Under the pieces are notes generated by a model. That model did not search any database and was not told the DNA's origin. It was given only the letters and a program-made list of their open reading frames with translations. Shown here in pieces: positions 54,770-64,000 of a stretch of DNA of 64,000 nt (its first letter is position 1; every line of letters starts with the position of its first letter). Location of the stretch: assembly GCA_914767715.1 (NCBI GenBank), contig OU612069.1:29642079-29706078 (forward strand), read 5' to 3'. This stretch comes from Membranipora membranacea. Its lineage: Eukaryota > Bryozoa > Gymnolaemata > Cheilostomatida > Membraniporidae. The translations under genes were made by a program, and so were the position numbers.

Positions 54770-56260
54770 TATCGATCAGACATCCCTGCCAGAAAGTCGC
54801 TTCATCAACAAACATCAATGCTCCTGAGATATCAATAGGTCAAGTGAAAGCTGTGCTAAAAAGCATCAACAGCTCAAAATCTGTGATTAGCCATGATTGT
54901 CATGCATGGATTAGCCAAAAGTATAGAGAAGACCTCTGTGTTCCTGTAACTAGCATTGTAATCTTCTACTCTACAAACCTGCAGCTACCCTTCGCTGAAT
55001 GAAACAGCAGAGATAACACCTATCGCTAAAACAACATCTCCAGCTCTATGTAAGGATTATCACCCCCTCTCCCTACTTTGGCACATAGGCAAAGTAATTG
55101 AAACTTTCATGAACAAACAACTCCAAAATGAGCTATCAACAAAACTGGATCCGAACCAATTTGCCTACCGCCAAGGAGCTGGCTAAACTGATGCCCTAGT
55201 CTGCGTACTTGACGATGTGACGAAAGCCTTAGACAATACCAACAACATCGGTACACAACTATATCGTACAACTTCAGTAAAGCCTTGGACTTGATGGAAC
55301 ATAAGCTTCTTCTATCAAATCTCTCAGAGCTCAAATTTTCTTCACTTTCTATATCTCTGGTGGCGAACTACCTGAACAATCGCTCATATTGTGTACTTCT
55401 CGGGTAACAATGTCAAATCAGAGTACCACATATGTAACATTGGGGTGGTTCAGGTTACTTTGTGTGGACCAACGCTTTGGCTGGAATTTGTGAACATGCT
55501 GACTTTCTCTTCAGGCACTGCAATAAAATATGCAGATGACACCACCGCATACGATCCACCCTCAAAATCTGCTACATCCGCCACTCTTAATACCTAAACG
55601 GAGGTCAAATTTGAACCACCAGAAACAGTAAAACTATTGATTAATGTAAGCCTTGACTCTATCCAGAACAAGCTGCGCCGAAATGCTGAGAAAACCGAAT
55701 GCCTCACCATCGCTCTGAAAAAAACCATTACAAATGAACAATTCACTGTCTATAAACAGTCAAAACCAAGTGGAATCAGTCGCAAATGCAAGACTTCTTG
55801 GTGTGACACTAGATTCCCACTTGTCTTTCTCAGAACATATAACAGCCATCAGAAGGTCTGCCAACAAAAAGATCCGTGGCTTAATCGTCCTGAAACAGTC
55901 GGAAGCGGATCAAACATCACTCACCCATATCTAGAGCTAGAGAAAACACAAAAACTAGCGCTCCGAATCATTTATGGTGATGAGGAGCACTACTGTGATG
56001 GCCTAGCGGCTGCCAAAATCAGCACACTACCAGAAATGCTGAATAAACAGTGTCATAAGTACACCAGTAAAGTAAAATCCAACACAGAGCAGTTACTGGG
56101 GAACAGGTTGAGTGAAAAAACAGTTTTACGGCCAAAACTATCAGCGGCCAAGCTAATCGATTTTAATATAACAAAGTCAAGAGCAACTAAACAAGACCAG
56201 GCAATACTGTGTAACACAAGTTACATATAGTCAGTCCGTATTGATTATTATATATTCATT
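54770..56260 (+). pseudogene. LINE RT remnant (second family), copy B
   Basis: Counterpart of 38,605-40,100 with the same disabling stops. It differs by single bases such as the CAG/CTG codon near 56,048 and GCGGCTGCC for GCAGCTGCC. IKYADDTTAYDPPSK and the RT thumb piece ARLLGVTLDSHLSFSEHI are kept. Confidence 0.8.
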
Positions 56261-57261
56261 TATCTATTTTATTTTTGCTTTTACCTTATTCAAGGGGGAT
56301 TTCTTTTTAGCAAATTTATGCACCCAGTAAATGTTTTTTTCCATGTAAATATATCTGGAAAGAGGGTTTTAAAATTAATCGAACAAACAAGCGTCAAAAT
56401 GTACAATAAAGTTTACTCTGCGATTCAGCTAGGCGATTGCTATCAATTTCAAAGAATTATTTTTCTTTTTGTCGCATTTCATATATTCTGTCGGTCTTTG
56501 TTTATTGAGCTCTGTAAGATGTATTTCCATTTTTGAGTTTTTTGCTTCACATTCAAAATGCAGACAACTCCTGATGAGGCGGTTTAGGTTACCATGACAT
56601 TGTCTAACTACATTCCTTCTTGGGCATTCCTCAATTTGAGCTGCTGAGCGTCTGGCTACAACCAACTTGATCCGTCAATACAGAGATGCAAAACCCGTAT
56701 AGTAGTGACGATACAATCCTGAATTCTGAGATGGAAAGCATGACTGAAAAGAAGTCAGACCTAGATTTCATCAGTGACCGGTATGTGTTCTACTTTTGTT
56801 GGTTGGTTTTGTATTAAATACTACTAATAGACCAATTAACATTGTATAGCAATATATTGTTTCATCCTTCATATGATTACTTATAGTTTGCACTAATCCT
56901 ACGTAAGTAATTTTCATCTGCCACTACTAATGTAGGAAAGTGTGAGAGTATGAAGTGGGATAATGTCAGTAATGTTCAAGTTTTGCTGATTTAAAACTCT
57001 GGTCTTACCACCAGTTCTGAGATACATTCAACTCCTCAAGACCACTCAAAAACCTTGAACTTATCAATACAGGCGACTCATAATCAGTGAACCCATCGAA
57101 AGTGGTTGTTGAGACCTCTTTAAGATAATCACTACTTCTCAGTTTCCTCAAGGGTGGTTAACTTATAAATAATCAAGTTAATCACCCTCCACATAAATCA
57201 GTATAATATTGTATTATATTGGGAGTTGAGGTATCAGTAGCAGGAAGTGATGCTTATTTAC
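56261..57261. other. LRR intron flank, copy B
   Basis: Matches 40,101-41,164 except that two of the three TACGTAAGTATTATATC units are missing. No gene. Confidence 0.5.
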
Positions 57262-57402
57262 CTGTCAGGTAGTTCTGTGATACTGCAGCCAGACACATCA
57301 AGCTTCTTTAGGCTCTTAAGTTCTCCGATCCAATAAGGTAATGTACTCAGACTGTTATTCCATCGCACAATCAGTTCCTCCAGACCAGTCAGATACCTTA
57401 TA
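57262..57402 (-). CDS. LRR cassette exon h
   Basis: Counterpart of exon a in copy B. Reads IRYLTGLEELIVRWNNSLS, TLPYWIGELKSLKKLDVSGC and SITELPD. Against exon a the exposed residues changed from TVRVN-PS to IVRWN-NS and from VSDC to VSGC. K for T (SLSK/SLST) and Q for K (ELQS/ELKS) also differ, while the Tyr of LPYW is shared. Confidence 0.88.
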
Positions 57403-57483
57403 CTGTAACAAGGAAAGTTATGGGTTAAAAGTAGTATCTAGTCCAAAGCAACCTCAATATTTGGTGGAATTGAAGACGACCAT

Positions 57484-59043
57484 TTATTTTATTTTTATAT
57501 TCGATGCTATCAACCTATTCCGATAGTGGAGTTCACGGACAAGCTGAATTCCTATTATGTCCAAGACCAAGAAGCAGGGGTTTTCCCGGAAATTCCAGAT
57601 AACGGAATTTCCCTGCAAGTAAATGAACAGGAGGTTTTCAATCTCCTTGGACAAATAAATACTCAAAAAGAAACCACCACTGCCAACTTCCCAAGCTGGA
57701 TCTCAAAGAATAACAACTACATTCTATGTGAGCCTATAACGCACATTATCAACGCAATACTCTCCTGTGGTATTTATCCAGCAATGTGGAAGAAAGCAGA
57801 AGTGATCCTTTTGAACAAAGTGAAGCATCCCACACAGTTTAAGGATATGCGCCCTATCAGTCTTCTCTACCAACTTGGGAAAATAACTGAAAAGGTCATA
57901 TCCTCACACCTTAGATCTGACATGCCACCGATGCCTGAACAGTTTGCCTATACACAATCCCTGGGCACCACAGACGCATTGGTGAAGCTCACAACCGACA
58001 CAATAAACGCCTTAGACAGTAAGGATACAGTTGCCACTCAAGCCCTTATGCTAGATTTCTCCAAGGCATTCGATCGAATGCAGCCGGAGATCACAGTAGA
58101 AAAGATGCTCAAGCTCAACATCAATCCCTGCACAATCAGACTCGTGCAGAGCTTTCTCTCTGACAGGTTCCAGTGCGTAAAGTTTCAGTGTCATACGTCG
58201 CAGTATCTTCCTAGCCACATCGGCGGCGTCCCACAGGGCACAATCCTCGGACCGATCCTGTGGAATTTATTCATTCATGATCTAACGCCTGATGCAGAAC
58301 ACATCAAGTATGCGGATGACACCACAATTTACCATCACCTATCTAGAGCTAGTACTGTCATCACTGAATCTACTGCTCACAAAGCAACAATATCCCTGTC
58401 GCATAATCCACTACAGGAAGCAGCCAACTATTCTGCTAACTGGTGCGACAAAAACCATATGCATCTATATGCCTCCAAGTCGAATGTTATCACATTCACT
58501 CTTCGGAAGACCATAAGCTCTGATCAAATAATCATCAATGATTCTGTAGTCGCAGTACACCAGACCACTAAGCTTCTCGGTGTTACATTTGATAAACATT
58601 TGCATTTTAGTAAGCACGTGGAGACAATCATTGACAAATGCAGACCAGCTTTCCATGCCATCGCTAAACTGCGGAAAGCTGGAGTGAATAATGACAGTTT
58701 GTGTACATTCTACAAGTCACGCATTGTACCTCTATTGACATATGCCGCACCTGCATGGTACCCAAATATATCTCTGAACGATCAGGAGAAACTTGAGAAG
58801 TATCAGCGGCTCTGTCTACGTATCATGTTGCCTAATATCGATGACAGCGAAAACAGACAAATAGTTGCTGGCCTTGATGGTATCAATGTTGTGCGTATTG
58901 GCCGTGGCTACGTTAATAGAGTCAAGACTGAGCCATACCACCTGCTCCACAAATACACAAACACTCACCGAGTTTCTGCACACACATCAGATATATTCAG
59001 GCAAAAACCCGCACAGCCCTACTATCAAAAAGCCTTTTCTATA
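57484..59043 (+). mobile_element. LINE RT copy B, least damaged
   Basis: A continuous frame of about 500 codons from EFTDKLNSYYVQDQEAGVF to KPAQPYYQKAFSIEK. It has the canonical palm motif LMLDFSKAFDRM (A1 and A2 carry DFFKAFD), GGVPQGTILGP and YADDTTIYHHL. The 3' tail is lost: at 59,043 it runs into LRR-flank DNA, so its annotated stop at 59,088 is not its own. Probably closest to the parental element. Confidence 0.88.
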
Positions 59044-59742
59044 GAAAAATCTATGACTATGACAATGCTGGCAACTGAAAATCAGTGAATATATCAAGGA
59101 GATCATTGAGACTTTGCTAAGTAAATCATTACTCCTGAGTTCCCTCCATGACGGTTAACTTATAAATTGTAGTAGTGTTGGCAAGCACGGGCGGTTGCCA
59201 AACAGGAAATGATGCAAAAACTGATCCTGTCACTTCTAGAGGTGGTTATTTTGAAAGTTGAAAAGGGTTGTGCTATTGAAATAATCAATGTTTTGGCTAC
59301 ATAGCAGGAAGGAAAAGCAGCCAGACACCAGATGGCATATAAACTGTCTTTGGAGTACAGGAATGCTATGCAGTAGCGTGAGAAATATTATGGTTATCAG
59401 ATAAGCCAATAAACCAGTGCTCTTCTCTTGTTAGTTACATTGTTTTGAGATGAGAGCAGCAGCAGTGTGGCAAGTTTCATCCTTCAAATGATTACTCATG
59501 GTTTGCAATAATCCGACGTTAGTATCATATATCTTCTTACTATGCGGGAAAGTGTGTGAGTAAGATGAGGGATAATATCCATATTATCGAAAGTGGTTGT
59601 TGGGACTTCTTTAAGATAATCACTATTTCTGAGTTTCCTTAACTTATAAATAGTCAAGTTAATCACCATCCACATAAATCAGTATAATATTGTATTATAT
59701 TGAGAGATGAGGTATCAGTAGCAGGAAGTGATGTTTATTTAC
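59044..59742. other. LRR intron flank
   Basis: 59,044-59,262 matches 61,897-62,115 (GTAGTAGTG.TGGCAAGCACG, GGAAATGATGCAAAAACTGA). The rest is cassette-flank mosaic. Confidence 0.5.
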
Positions 59743-59883
59743 CTGTCAGGTAGTACAGTGAGCCTGCAGCGTGACACATCAAGCTTCTTTAGGCTCTTTA
59801 GTTCTCCTATCCCATCAGGTAATGTACTCAGACTGTGATTCCCATGCACAGTCAGTTCCTGCAGACCAGTCAGATATCCCATA
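59743..59883 (-). CDS. LRR cassette exon i
   Basis: Reads MGYLTGLQELTVHGNHSLS, TLPDGIGELKSLKKLDVSRC and RLTVLPD. Exposed residues TVHGN-HS and VSRC-R. The Trp of LPDWIGEL is Gly and EL of TELPD is VL, both shared or partly shared with exon l only. Confidence 0.87.
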
Positions 59884-60267
59884 CTGTAACAAGGAAAGTT
59901 ATGTGAAGGTAAAGGGTTAGAAGTTCTGCTAGGGAAATAATACGTGTTTTGGCTGCATAGCAGGAACGAAAGGCAGCCGGACCCCTGATGCGCCCTAAAT
60001 AACTGCCAAGCCATCTATAAACCCAACAAAATACAGTTTTTCTCAAAGTCAGATACCTTATACTGTAACAAGGAAAGTTATGAGAAAGTTATGGGTTAAA
60101 AGTAGTATCTAGTCTAAAGCAACCTCAATATTTAATCGAATTGAAGACGACCTATTATATTATTTTTATTTATGTGCCGTACATTCGATGCTATCAACCT
60201 ATCTCAGGATGGATATTAGAACTTAAGCAATACACAAACTTCAAACTTCAAACTATTTCTTATTCAC

Positions 60268-60408
60268 CTGTCAGGTAGTTCTGTGAGACTGCAGTCAGAC
60301 ACATCAAGCTTCTTCAGGCTCTTTAGTTCTCTGATCCAATCAGGTAATGTTCTCAGACTGTGATTCTCGTCCACAATCAGTTCCTCCAGACTAGTCAGAT
60401 ATCTCATA
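60268..60408 (-). CDS. LRR cassette exon j
   Basis: Reads MRYLTSLEELIVDENHSLR, TLPDWIRELKSLKKLDVSDC and SLTELPD. Exposed residues IVDEN-HS and VSDC-S. Gly of LTGL is Ser, shared only with exon m. A short relic of another cassette end (GTCAGATACCTTATACTGTAAC, 60,048) lies just downstream on the gene's strand. Confidence 0.87.
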
Positions 60409-61190
60409 CTGTAACAAGGAAAGTTATGTGAAGGTAAAGGGTTAGAAGTTGTGTTGTGGAAATCACCAGTCTTTTGGCTACATAGCCGGAACGTAAGGCA
60501 GCCAGATCACAGATGACAAATCAACAGACTTGGGAGTATAGCAATGCAATGCAGTAGAGTGAAGCATAATTATCATGGTTCACCTATGCTATAATAATAC
60601 CTTATGGCTCAAGGTTGTGTGCCCCTGTAATATTGTGCATACAACCCTATCACTGAATCAAGTCATGTTATCGACCACTACACCAGTGGTCTGCGTTTAT
60701 TGGTTGATATGCTGTTAAAATCGTTTAACCCATTAAACGATAAATCATGGTGTAAAATAGTCCTATGTAAGTATTATATCTTCCCAATGTGCGGAAAAGT
60801 TAGACGGAGGATAATATCTGTATCAGCTAAGTTTAGTTTATTTTTAGCAAGGAGTAATGGGTTTGGTGTAAGTTACAAAGTTAGAATATTTACTGTATTA
60901 TACTTTGATGATTTATAAGTTACGGAGGTCTTGACACAATTTGGGAGATACCTTCAGCTCTTCCACCGGGCCAGTGAAAAATATATAACTATGAAAATGC
61001 TGGCAACTCAAAATCAGAGAACCTATCAAGGAGATTATTGAGACTTTGCTAAGTAAATCACTATTTCTGAGTTCCCTCCATGACGGTTAACTTATAAATT
61101 GTCGAGTTAATCACCATCCATATCAATCAGTATAATATTGTCTTATATTGAGAGTTGAGGTAACAGTGGTAATAAGTGATGCTTATTCAC

Positions 61191-61331
61191 CTGTCAGGTA
61201 GTTCTGTGAGACTGCAGCGAGTCACATCAAGCTTCTTCAGGCTCTTTAGTTCTCCAATCCAATCAGGTAATGTACTCAGACTTGTATTCCATTGTACAAT
61301 CAGTTTCTCAAGACCAGTCAGATATCTCACA
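61191..61331 (-). CDS. LRR cassette exon k
   Basis: Reads VRYLTGLEKLIVQWNTSLS, TLPDWIGELKSLKKLDVTRC and SLTELPD. Exposed residues IVQWN-TS and VTRC-S. The Glu of EEL is Lys here. Confidence 0.88.
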
Positions 61332-62741
61332 CTGTAACAAGGAAAGTTATGTGAAGGTAAAGGGTTAGAAGTCGTGCTATGGAAATCACCGGTCTTTTGG
61401 CTACATAGCCGGAACGAAAGGCAGCCAGACCACAGATGACAAATCAACACACTTGGGAGTACAGGAATGCTATGCAGTAGAGTGAAACATGATTATCATG
61501 GTTCACCTATGTTATAATAATACCTTATGGCTCAAAGTTGTATCCCTTGTAATATTGTGCAGACAACTCTGTCACAGAATCAAGTCATGTTATCGACCAC
61601 TACACCAGTGGTCTGCTTTAATTGGTTGATGTGCTGTTAAAATGGTTTAACCCTTCAAATGATAAATCATGGTGTAAAATAGTCCTATGTAAGTATTATA
61701 TCTTCCCAATGTGCGGAAAAGTTAGACGGAAGATAATATCTGTATCAGCTAAGTTTAGTTTATTTTTAGCAAGGGGTGACAGGTTTGATTTAAGTTACAA
61801 AGTTAGAATATTTACTGTATTATACTTTGATGATTTACAAGTTACGGAGGTCTTGACCCAATTTTGGAGATACCTTCAGCTCTTCCACCGGGCCAGTGAA
61901 AAATCTATGACTATGACAATGCTGGCAACTGAAAATCAGTGAATATATCAAGGAGATCATTGAGACTTTGCTAAGTAAATCATTACTCCTGAGTTCCCTC
62001 CATGACGGTTAACTTATAAATTGTAGTAGTGCTGGCAAGCACGGGCGGTTGCCAAACAGGAAATGATGCAAAAACTGATCCTGTCACTAGAGGTGGTTAT
62101 TTTGAAAGTTGAAAAGGGTGTGGCCCAAACACTGTTCATTTTCAAAAATCCCATTTTTGTTATCATGATGTTATGCGTAGACTGTGAATGTATATTTCAC
62201 CGTCTTTGTTTTCTTTATGCTTCACCACCCGGTGGAGCTAAAGAGTAAGAGTTGTCTGCCCCTTCCAAAAGAAATGGCATGTGGACTAGTCTGACTAGCT
62301 AACTACACAACACCAGATCTGGAGCACTACACTGAGTACAACCTAAAGTATACCTGCCTCCAGATGCTACTCGGACTATTGAGTACTACTAAGTGCTGAT
62401 CTCACTTCCTGGGTACTACGTCATCACTATCTAGGAAGAATCACTCTTGGTTGTAACCTTCATGGTAAGTTATACTACGAAATACTACTCAGAGCTTATC
62501 GCAACTTTTGACTGATCAGCGCTGCCCATCCCCTGGCTTCTTTACAGAAATAAACTATGTTTTGGCTCATAATCAGTGAACCCATCATAAGAGGTTGTTG
62601 AGACTTATTTAGGATAATCATTATTCCTCAACAGTGGTTTACTCATAAATAATCAAGTTAATCACCCTCCACATAAATCAGTATAATATTGTATTATATT
62701 GAGAGATGAGGTATCAGTAGCAGGAAGTGATGTTTATTTAC
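61332..62741. other. LRR intron with a unique middle
   Basis: The standard cassette flank runs to about 62,115, then about 450 bp of unique DNA without a convincing frame, then flank again from 62,570. A 61-codon forward frame at 62,063-62,248 shows no motif. Confidence 0.4.
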
Positions 62742-62882
62742 CTGTCAGGTAGTTCTGTGAGCCTGCAGTGTGACACATCAAGCTTCTTTAGGCTCTTTAG
62801 TTCTCCTATCCCATCAGGTAATGTACTCAGACTGTGATTCCCATGCACAGTCAGTTCCTGCAGACCAGTCAGATATCTCATA
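62742..62882 (-). CDS. LRR cassette exon l
   Basis: Reads MRYLTGLQELTVHGNHSLS, TLPDGIGELKSLKKLDVSHC and RLTELPD. Partner of exon i; three of the four base differences from i change an amino acid (G/R, R/H, V/E). Confidence 0.88.
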
Positions 62883-63266
62883 CTGTAACAAGGAAAGTTA
62901 TGTGAAGGTAAAGGGTTAGAAGTTCTGCTAGGGAAATAATACGTGTTTTGGCTGCATAGCAGGAACGAAAGGCAGCCGGACCCCTGATGCGCCCTAAATA
63001 ACTGCCAAGCCATCTATAAACCCAACAAAATACAGTTTTTCTCAAAGTCAGATACCTTATACTGTAACTAGGAAAGTTATGAGAAAGTTATGGGTTAAAA
63101 GTAGTATCTAGTCTAAAGCAACCTCAATATTTGGTCGAATTGAAGACGACCTATTATATTATTTTTATTTATGTGCCGTACATTCGATGCTATCAACCTA
63201 TCTCAGGATGGATATTAGAACTTAAGCAATACACAAACTTCAAACTTCAAACTATTTCTTATTCAC

Positions 63267-63407
63267 CTGTCAGGTAGTTCTGTGAGCCTGCAGCGTGACA
63301 CATCAAGCTTCTTTAGGCTCTTTAGTTCTCCGATCCAATCAGGTAATACACTCAGACTGTGATTCTCGTCCACAATCAGTTCCTCAAGACTAGTCAGATA
63401 TCTCATA
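63267..63407 (-). CDS. LRR cassette exon m (most 5' in the window)
   Basis: Reads MRYLTSLEELIVDENHSLS, VLPDWIGELKSLKKLDVSRC and RLTELPD. Partner of exon j, but its second repeat matches exon i over more than 40 bases (from CCTGCAGCGTGACACATC on), so it looks like a product of exchange. The gene continues beyond the right edge; no first exon or signal peptide is in the window. Confidence 0.87.
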
Positions 63408-64000
63408 CTGTAACAAGGAAAGTTATGTGAAGGTAAAGGGTTAGAAGTTGTGTTGTGGAAATCACCAGTCTTTTGGCTACATAGCCGGAACGTAAGGCAG
63501 CCAGATCACAGATGACAAATCAACAGACTTGGGAGTATAGCAATGCAATGCAGTAGAGTGAAGCATAATTATCATGGTTCACCTATGCTATAATAACATC
63601 TTATGGCTCAAGGTTGTGTGCCCCTGTAATATTGTGCAGACAACTCTATCACTGACTCAAGTCAGGTTATCGACCACTACACCAGTGGTCTGCGTTTATT
63701 GGTTGATGTGCTGTTAAAATCGTTTAACCCATTAAACGATAAATCATGGTGTAAAATAGTCCTATGTAAGTATTATATCTTCCAAATGTGCGGAAAAGTT
63801 AGACGGAGGAGAATATCTGTATCAGCTAAGTTTAGTTTATTTTTGGCAAGGAGTAATGGGTTTGGTGTAAGTTACAAAGTTAGAATATTTACTGTATTAT
63901 ACTTTGATGATTTATAAGTTACGGAGGTCTTGACACAATTTTGGAGATACTTTCAGCTCTTCCACCGGGCCAGTGGATCAACTATAACTATGACAATGCT
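63408..64000. other. LRR intron at the right edge
   Basis: Cassette flank matching 60,409-60,980, ending in the CCACCGGGCCAGTG motif that normally lies about 350 bp before another cassette. More exons are therefore likely to the right. Confidence 0.6.

Larger units (their letters stand above)
51922..59043. repeat. Segmental duplication, copy B (about 7.1 kb)
   Basis: Shortened counterpart of 33,629-44,790. It begins inside the Roc-exon copy, lacks the 36.4-38.6 kb segment (junction near 54,768) and ends inside the LINE at 59,043. There the sequence jumps to cassette-flank DNA (GAAAAATCTATGACTATGAC) that is also found at 61,897. Confidence 0.9.
59743..63914. repeat. 2,999-bp tandem duplication (exons i-j and l-m)
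   Basis: Exons i and l, j and m, and their introns repeat at a constant 2,999-bp offset. The region between j's flank and l includes exon k and unique DNA. Introns differ by roughly 1-2% by eye, exons by more. Confidence 0.9.

Noticed and set aside
48781-63013. Upstream extension of LRR exons (MICHLWSGCLSFRLCSQK...)
   Set aside because: This is read-through of the intron 5' of the acceptor TTGTTACAG. The same intron sequence occurs in every duplicate, and the exon boundary is supported by phase and LRR homology.
49072-63917. Six similar forward frames starting MVDVLLKWFNPLNDKSW
   Set aside because: They lie in the duplicated introns of the LRR cassettes, antisense to the gene. Their similarity is explained by recent duplication, and lengths vary as stops come and go.

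Overview
The window is eukaryotic nuclear DNA, most likely from an early-branching metazoan such as a sponge or cnidarian. It is AT-rich and full of introns, minisatellites, LINE remnants and foldback elements. Two host genes converge on each other. The lineage is inferred from gene content (glycogenin, caspase, LRR-ROCO) and cannot be fixed from this sequence alone.

Left part (about 6.3-24.2 kb, + strand): a glycogenin-like gene in at least seven exons. Exon 1, three central catalytic exons and later exons carry clear glycogenin motifs (GGDQGLLN, the YLYLPAF tyrosine region, the KPWN block). The exon expected between HMR and the DELFEREE block, which would carry the DxD metal/UDP-glucose motif, is absent. 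The gene is swollen by minisatellites (38, 137, 99, 60 and 51 bp units and a 1 kb TATGTA tract). Several of these are amplified copies of its own exon-intron boundaries. One acceptor is shifted by one base and an in-frame TAG lies in a C-terminal exon, so the allele may be damaged or misassembled.

Right part (27.3-64 kb, - strand): an LRR-Roc-COR gene whose C-terminus continues, through phase-compatible exons, into a caspase. The N-terminal side is an array of 13 interchangeable 141-nt exons, all phase 2-2, each coding two leucine-rich repeats, and it runs off the right edge. Framework residues are nearly fixed while the residues expected on the concave ligand-binding face vary. In one 2,999-bp tandem duplication the LRR exons have diverged much more than the flanking introns, and one exon looks like a mosaic of two others. 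I infer a multi-domain receptor in which LRR sensing drives a Roc GTPase and then caspase activation, with a diversifying sensor. This is the strongest candidate for an undescribed system here.

Mobile DNA: a partial Gag-like ORF at the left edge, a hAT-type non-autonomous element with AAGTC subterminal repeats (2.2-3.6 kb), non-LTR retrotransposon reverse transcriptase copies on both strands, three long foldback structures (13.8-14.3, 28.1-28.9 and 45.4-46.7 kb), an 1,800-bp tandem duplication, and an 11-kb segment (33.6-44.8 kb) repeated in shortened form at 51.9-59.0 kb.
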